NCBI RefSeq assembly: GCF_900176355.1
Contig: NZ_FWXI01000012.1
Location: 1-64,000, forward strand
Direction of reading: 5' to 3'
Source of the DNA: Sporomusa malonica
Lineage (GTDB): Bacteria; Bacillota; Negativicutes; Sporomusales; Sporomusaceae
DNA length: 64,000 nt
Below, piece by piece: positions 61,029 through 64,000 of the stretch (its first letter is position 1; the number at the start of each line of letters is the position of its first letter). The translations under genes and the position numbers were made by a program. Below the pieces are notes generated by a model. The model ran no database searches. It was not told the origin of the DNA and saw only the letters and a list, made by a program, of their open reading frames with translations.

Positions 61029-62660
61029 ATGAACAATGCCTATTTCCAAGTCAAACCTCCGGTAAATGAACCTATAAAAGGTTATATGCCGGGATCACCT
61101 GAATGCGTTGCTTTAAAGGCAGAACTTGAAAGACAATTAGCTAACCCAGTTGAAGTACCGCTTATTATTGATGGAAAAGAAATTCGTACAGAAACCAAAG
61201 CAAAAATGATTTGTCCCCATGATCATCAGCAAGTACTTGGCGAATATTATATAGCTGGTGAAAAAGAGCTTCTTATGGCAATTAATGCAGCAGAAGCAGC
61301 AAGAGAACAATGGGAAAACATGCCCTGGGAGCATAGAGCTACTATTTTCTTAAAAGCAGCAGATTTACTAACAGGAAAATATAGAGCAAAATTATCGGCT
61401 GCTTGTATGCTTGGACAAAGCAAGAATCCTTACCAATCAGAAATTGATGTTATCTGTGAAATGGCAGATTTCCTTCGTTTTAATGGTCACTTCATCCAAG
61501 AGATATACAAGCAACAACCCCTCAGCACGGATGGGGTTTGGAACCGGGTAGAATATCGTGCACTTGATGGGTTTGTTGCAGCAATCACACCTTTCAATTT
61601 TACATCAATCGGGGGCAACCTTCCTACAGCTCCAGCTATGTGCGGTAACACTGTCTTATGGAAACCATCATCAACAGCTGTACTTTCAAACTACTACTTC
61701 ATGCAAATCCTTATAGAAGCTGGTTTACCTGCAGGTGTTATCAACTTTGTACCTTGCAGGGGTGTTGACTTCGGTAAGGTTGTAGTTCCGCATCCGAAGA
61801 TGGCAGGCTTCCATTTCACAGGCTCAACAGGCGTATTCAATGATATTTGGAATCAAGTTGGTCAAAACATTAATAATTATGTTACCTATCCTCGTCTTGT
61901 TGGTGAGACAGGTGGTAAAGACTTTATCTTTGCTCATGAATCAGCAGATGTTGAAGCACTTACATGTGCAATCGTTCTTGGTGCTTTCGAATATCAAGGA
62001 CAGAAATGCTCTGCAGCATCCCGTGCTTACATCCCGGAAAGTCTATGGGGCAAGGTAAAAGGACGTCTTGAAGAAGAAATTGGGAAGATTAAGATGGGTG
62101 ATGTCCGTGACTTTACAAACCTCATGAACGCTGTTATTGATCAGAAATCCTTCAAGAACATCAAAAACTATCTTGATTATGCACGGGAATCTAAAGATGC
62201 TGAAATCATCATCGGTGGTGGATGCGATGACAGTGTAGGATACTTTGTAGAGCCCACAGTAATCTTAGCAAAGACACCTACATTCAAGACAATGGTCGAA
62301 GAAATCTTTGGACCGGTTATGACCATTTATGTATATCCGAATGACAAATTAGAAGAAACATTAAAAGCATGCGATACAGCAACCAGCTATGCATTGACAG
62401 GTGCTGTATTTGCACAAGACAGAACAGCAATTATCAAACTAGCAAAAGCATTAGATCATGCAGCAGGCAACTTCTATATCAACGACAAACCTACAGGTGC
62501 AGTTGTCGGACAACAACCATTCGGTGGCAGCCGTGGATCAGGAACAAATGATAAAGCTGGCAGCGCAATCAACTTATATCGCTGGATGAATCAACGTGCT
62601 ATTAAAGAGACATTGGTTCCTCGTACAGTAGTTAATTATCCTTACATGGTAGAGAAATAA
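61029..62660 (+). CDS. pruA: L-glutamate gamma-semialdehyde (P5C) dehydrogenase
   Basis: The 543-residue aldehyde dehydrogenase oxidises P5C/glutamate semialdehyde to glutamate with NAD+. The N-terminus (NNAYFQVKPPVNEPIKGYMPGSPE) and overall pattern match the stand-alone P5CDH type found in animals and some bacteria rather than the PutA fusion. Motifs: AAITPFNFTSIGGNLPTAPA (cofactor site), GETGGKD with general base Glu293, and GQKCSAASR with catalytic Cys327. AAGGAGG precedes ATG 61029. It is divergent from the sigma-54 activator and beside hypD, so it is the logical second step of hydroxyproline breakdown. It differs from many HypD loci in clostridia, which carry the P5C reductase ProC. Confidence 0.95.
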   Translation: MNNAYFQVKPPVNEPIKGYMPGSPECVALKAELERQLANPVEVPLIIDGKEIRTETKAKMICPHDHQQVLGEYYIAGEKELLMAINAAEAAREQWENMPWEHRATIFLKAADLLTGKYRAKLSAACMLGQSKNPYQSEIDVICEMADFLRFNGHFIQEIYKQQPLSTDGVWNRVEYRALDGFVAAITPFNFTSIGGNLPTAPAMCGNTVLWKPSSTAVLSNYYFMQILIEAGLPAGVINFVPCRGVDFGKVVVPHPKMAGFHFTGSTGVFNDIWNQVGQNINNYVTYPRLVGETGGKDFIFAHESADVEALTCAIVLGAFEYQGQKCSAASRAYIPESLWGKVKGRLEEEIGKIKMGDVRDFTNLMNAVIDQKSFKNIKNYLDYARESKDAEIIIGGGCDDSVGYFVEPTVILAKTPTFKTMVEEIFGPVMTIYVYPNDKLEETLKACDTATSYALTGAVFAQDRTAIIKLAKALDHAAGNFYINDKPTGAVVGQQPFGGSRGSGTNDKAGSAINLYRWMNQRAIKETLVPRTVVNYPYMVEK

Positions 62661-62731
62661 CCTCCACTTTCACGCAATCAACCTGACATCTCAAGCTGTC
62701 AAGTTGAAGAACTACCCACAATCATAGCAAA

Positions 62732-62850
62732 AAGGGCGTGTTGCAAAACGTTTATTGAAAAAACGTAAAGCAACGCGCCCTTATTGAGTAAAAGAGAAGA
62801 AAAAAGCAGTTGAGAGAAAGAAAAAATGAAGTCGCAGGCGGTTTATGGAC
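62732..62850 (+). repeat. 119-bp repeat, copy 2 (end of an IS element)
   Basis: Almost identical to 52048-52166. In the terminal hairpin a C in copy 1 (GTGTCGC) is T here (GTGTTGC), and the partner G (GCGACGC) is A here (GCAACGC), so pairing is kept in both copies. Confidence 0.9.
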
Positions 62851-62998
62851 AATTTTCTGTAATCCATCCTTCCATTACCGCGTTGAGTAACCGTACCGAA
62901 TCCTCTGCCGGGATCATTTTGCCGATGTCCATAGGTATAACCAGTTGATATACATTCCCGTTTATTGTATAATCTGGTTGCAATTTCTTGCTTTTCAC
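62843..62998 (-). pseudogene. Transposase N-terminal remnant (DUF772-like)
   Basis: A 51-codon frame from GTG 62998 encodes GNVYQLVIPMDIGKMIPAEDSVRLLNAVMEGW, the start of IS1182/IS5-type transposases (IP-D-VR-L). It stops soon after entering the 119-bp IS end, because the deletion put the C-terminal codons in another frame. The catalytic DDE region is absent, so it cannot be active. Confidence 0.78.
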
Positions 62999-63090
62999 AT
63001 ACTTGATTTTCAACAGAAAACGGCAACTGGCAGTAGCCGGAAGCCGTTTTTCGTTGTATTTGGGGGCTGTCTTGCGCGACAGCCTCTTTA

Positions 63091-63951
63091 TTATTCTTTC
63101 TTCAAAATCGGAATCCAAACCTCACAGCGGTACTCGTCCGAGCCGGAATCTCCTGGTGGATATACTTCTAACTCTGCCGTTCCTGCATGTTCATAGCCAG
63201 TAGCAGGAAACCATTCCTGATAAATACGATTCCAGGTTTGCTGGATAGCCGCCGGTATAGCTCCTACGCAAGTAAAAACGGCCCAATTAGAAGCTGGTAT
63301 TTCTTTAGTTACAAACTCAGCATCAAACTGATGGCTTCCCCCTTCCACAGCAATCATATAGGTAAACTCTTCCTGTTCATGATTCATATCGAGGCATATC
63401 CCAAACAAATTTTCTTTTCCCGACTGGCAAAGCTTTGGGCAGCTTCCATCCTGGTAACATTCGTTCCAAAATTTAGGGATTCGTTTAAAATTCTCCCCAT
63501 CTTTAGTTGTTACTTTTAAGGTTTTTCCGACAACCTGAAACCCTTCTTTTGATACGATTCTGTAATCCATATCCTGATCCCCCTTTATTGATAAATGAAA
63601 AGAGAGCTTCGGGTAGGCTTTCAGCGGCACCCCTGGCTTACGAACAGCTGAGGGACTCACTCCGTGAACCCTGCGGAAGGCTTTTGAAAAAGATTCCGGA
63701 GTATCATAGGAATATTTGAGAGCAACATCAATCACCTTAGCTTTAGTACAAACCAACTCCTGAGCTGCTAATGTCAACTTTCGTTTACGGACATATTCAG
63801 CCAGCGTCACCCCTGTCAGCATATGAAACATTCGTTGAAAATGAAAAATCGAAGAGCAGGCAACTTGGGCAGTCCTCCCAACATCTAGAGGCTCCTCCAT
63901 GTGACTTTCCATATATTCAATTGCATTCAGCATACGCTTTAACCACTCCAC
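63091..63951 (-). CDS. AraC-type regulator with GyrI-like effector domain
   Basis: A 286-residue regulator. The N-terminal AraC DNA-binding domain (about 5-105) has two helix-turn-helix units: CSSIFHFQRMFHMLTGVTLAEYVRKRKL and VALKYSYDTPESFSKAFRRVHGVSPS. The C-terminal GyrI-like (SbmC/Rob/BmrR-C type) domain starts near DYRIVSKEGFQVVGKTLKV and has FPATGYEHAGTAELEVYPPGD near the end. Such domains bind hydrophobic or cationic small molecules. GGGAGG lies six bases before GTG 63951; an in-frame ATG at 63981 lacks a site. Confidence 0.92.
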   Translation of the reverse strand: MEWLKRMLNAIEYMESHMEEPLDVGRTAQVACSSIFHFQRMFHMLTGVTLAEYVRKRKLTLAAQELVCTKAKVIDVALKYSYDTPESFSKAFRRVHGVSPSAVRKPGVPLKAYPKLSFHLSIKGDQDMDYRIVSKEGFQVVGKTLKVTTKDGENFKRIPKFWNECYQDGSCPKLCQSGKENLFGICLDMNHEQEEFTYMIAVEGGSHQFDAEFVTKEIPASNWAVFTCVGAIPAAIQQTWNRIYQEWFPATGYEHAGTAELEVYPPGDSGSDEYRCEVWIPILKKE

Positions 63952-64000
63952 AGCGCGCCTCCCTCTCTTTAGAGCAATCATACTACACGCCAGATGATAA

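Larger units (their letters stand above)
62732..63088 (-). mobile_element. Internally deleted insertion sequence
   Basis: On the minus strand the remnant begins at about 63088 with AGAGGCTGTCGCGCAAGAC and ends at 62732 with an inverted, partly matching terminus (AAGGGCGTGTTGCAAAACG when read inward). Between them lie the start of a transposase gene and the 119-bp end shared with 52048-52166. The middle of the transposase is missing. Family looks like IS1182/IS5-type with a DUF772 N-terminal domain. The left terminus touches the stop codon of the AraC-type regulator. Confidence 0.75.

Noticed and set aside
62781..63118. Two overlapping minus-strand ORFs as real genes
   Set aside because: They are two frames of one broken transposase, joined across an internal deletion.

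Overview
The window looks like a piece of chromosome from an anaerobic, low-to-mid GC Firmicute. A diderm member such as the Negativicutes (Sporomusa/Pelosinus-like) is my inference. Reasons: AGGAGG-type ribosome binding sites with frequent GTG/TTG starts, a T-box leader, an oxygen-sensitive glycyl radical enzyme, a c-di-GMP-I riboswitch, and peptide exporters with HlyD-type adaptors. No rRNA or tRNA gene was seen.

Layout. 0-7.4 kb: serA behind a T-box leader with two terminator modules, a DUF2971 protein, a LysE exporter, two small membrane-anchored proteins, an AIM24-like protein and RsgA. 7.7-22.3 kb: a c-di-GMP island with an HD-GYP protein, an apparently orphan c-di-GMP-I riboswitch, a chemosensory operon whose gene content matches the Wsp system (two CheW, MCP, CheB, CheR-TPR, hybrid CheA, Hpt-REC-REC-GGDEF, REC) and a 7TM-DISM diguanylate cyclase. 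A YtcJ-like amidohydrolase lies inside it. 22.5-26.6 kb: D-Ala-D-Ala ligase, ModA and ModD without ModBC, and two small membrane/stress-type proteins.

27.2-42.3 kb: the most remarkable part, a complete RiPP cluster with nitrile-hydratase-like leader peptides (NHLP/proteusin type). Two tandemly duplicated precursors share an almost identical 88-residue leader ending in Gly-Gly, but have different Val/Thr/Ser/Ala-rich cores that start with Trp and end in Ala-Cys-Ala. Around them are a flavin oxidase fused to a terpene-cyclase-like toroid, an unknown 347-residue protein, two paralogous B12-type radical SAM enzymes with a PqqD-like tail, two HlyD-type adaptors, a C39-peptidase ABC exporter and a second NHLP ABC protein. 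The expected path is leader binding, radical and possibly flavin chemistry on the core, cleavage after Gly-Gly by the C39 domain, and export.

42.5-52.0 kb: a cell-wall peptide salvage region with a DacF-like carboxypeptidase divergent from an Opp/Dpp transporter operon, a leaderless class-A beta-lactamase-like hydrolase, LD-carboxypeptidase and an M20 amidohydrolase. 52.0-52.6 kb: scar of IS and ATPase-gene fragments. 52.6-62.7 kb: a LysR regulator, then a trans-4-hydroxyproline catabolic island with an AGCS symporter, the dehydratase HypD, its activating enzyme behind a sigma-54 promoter, a PAS/sigma-54 activator, and divergent P5C dehydrogenase. The predicted route is hydroxyproline to P5C to glutamate. 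62.7-64 kb: an internally deleted IS whose end matches the scar 10.7 kb away, then an AraC/GyrI-like regulator.

All assignments are by eye from motifs and family knowledge. No database search or folding program was run.
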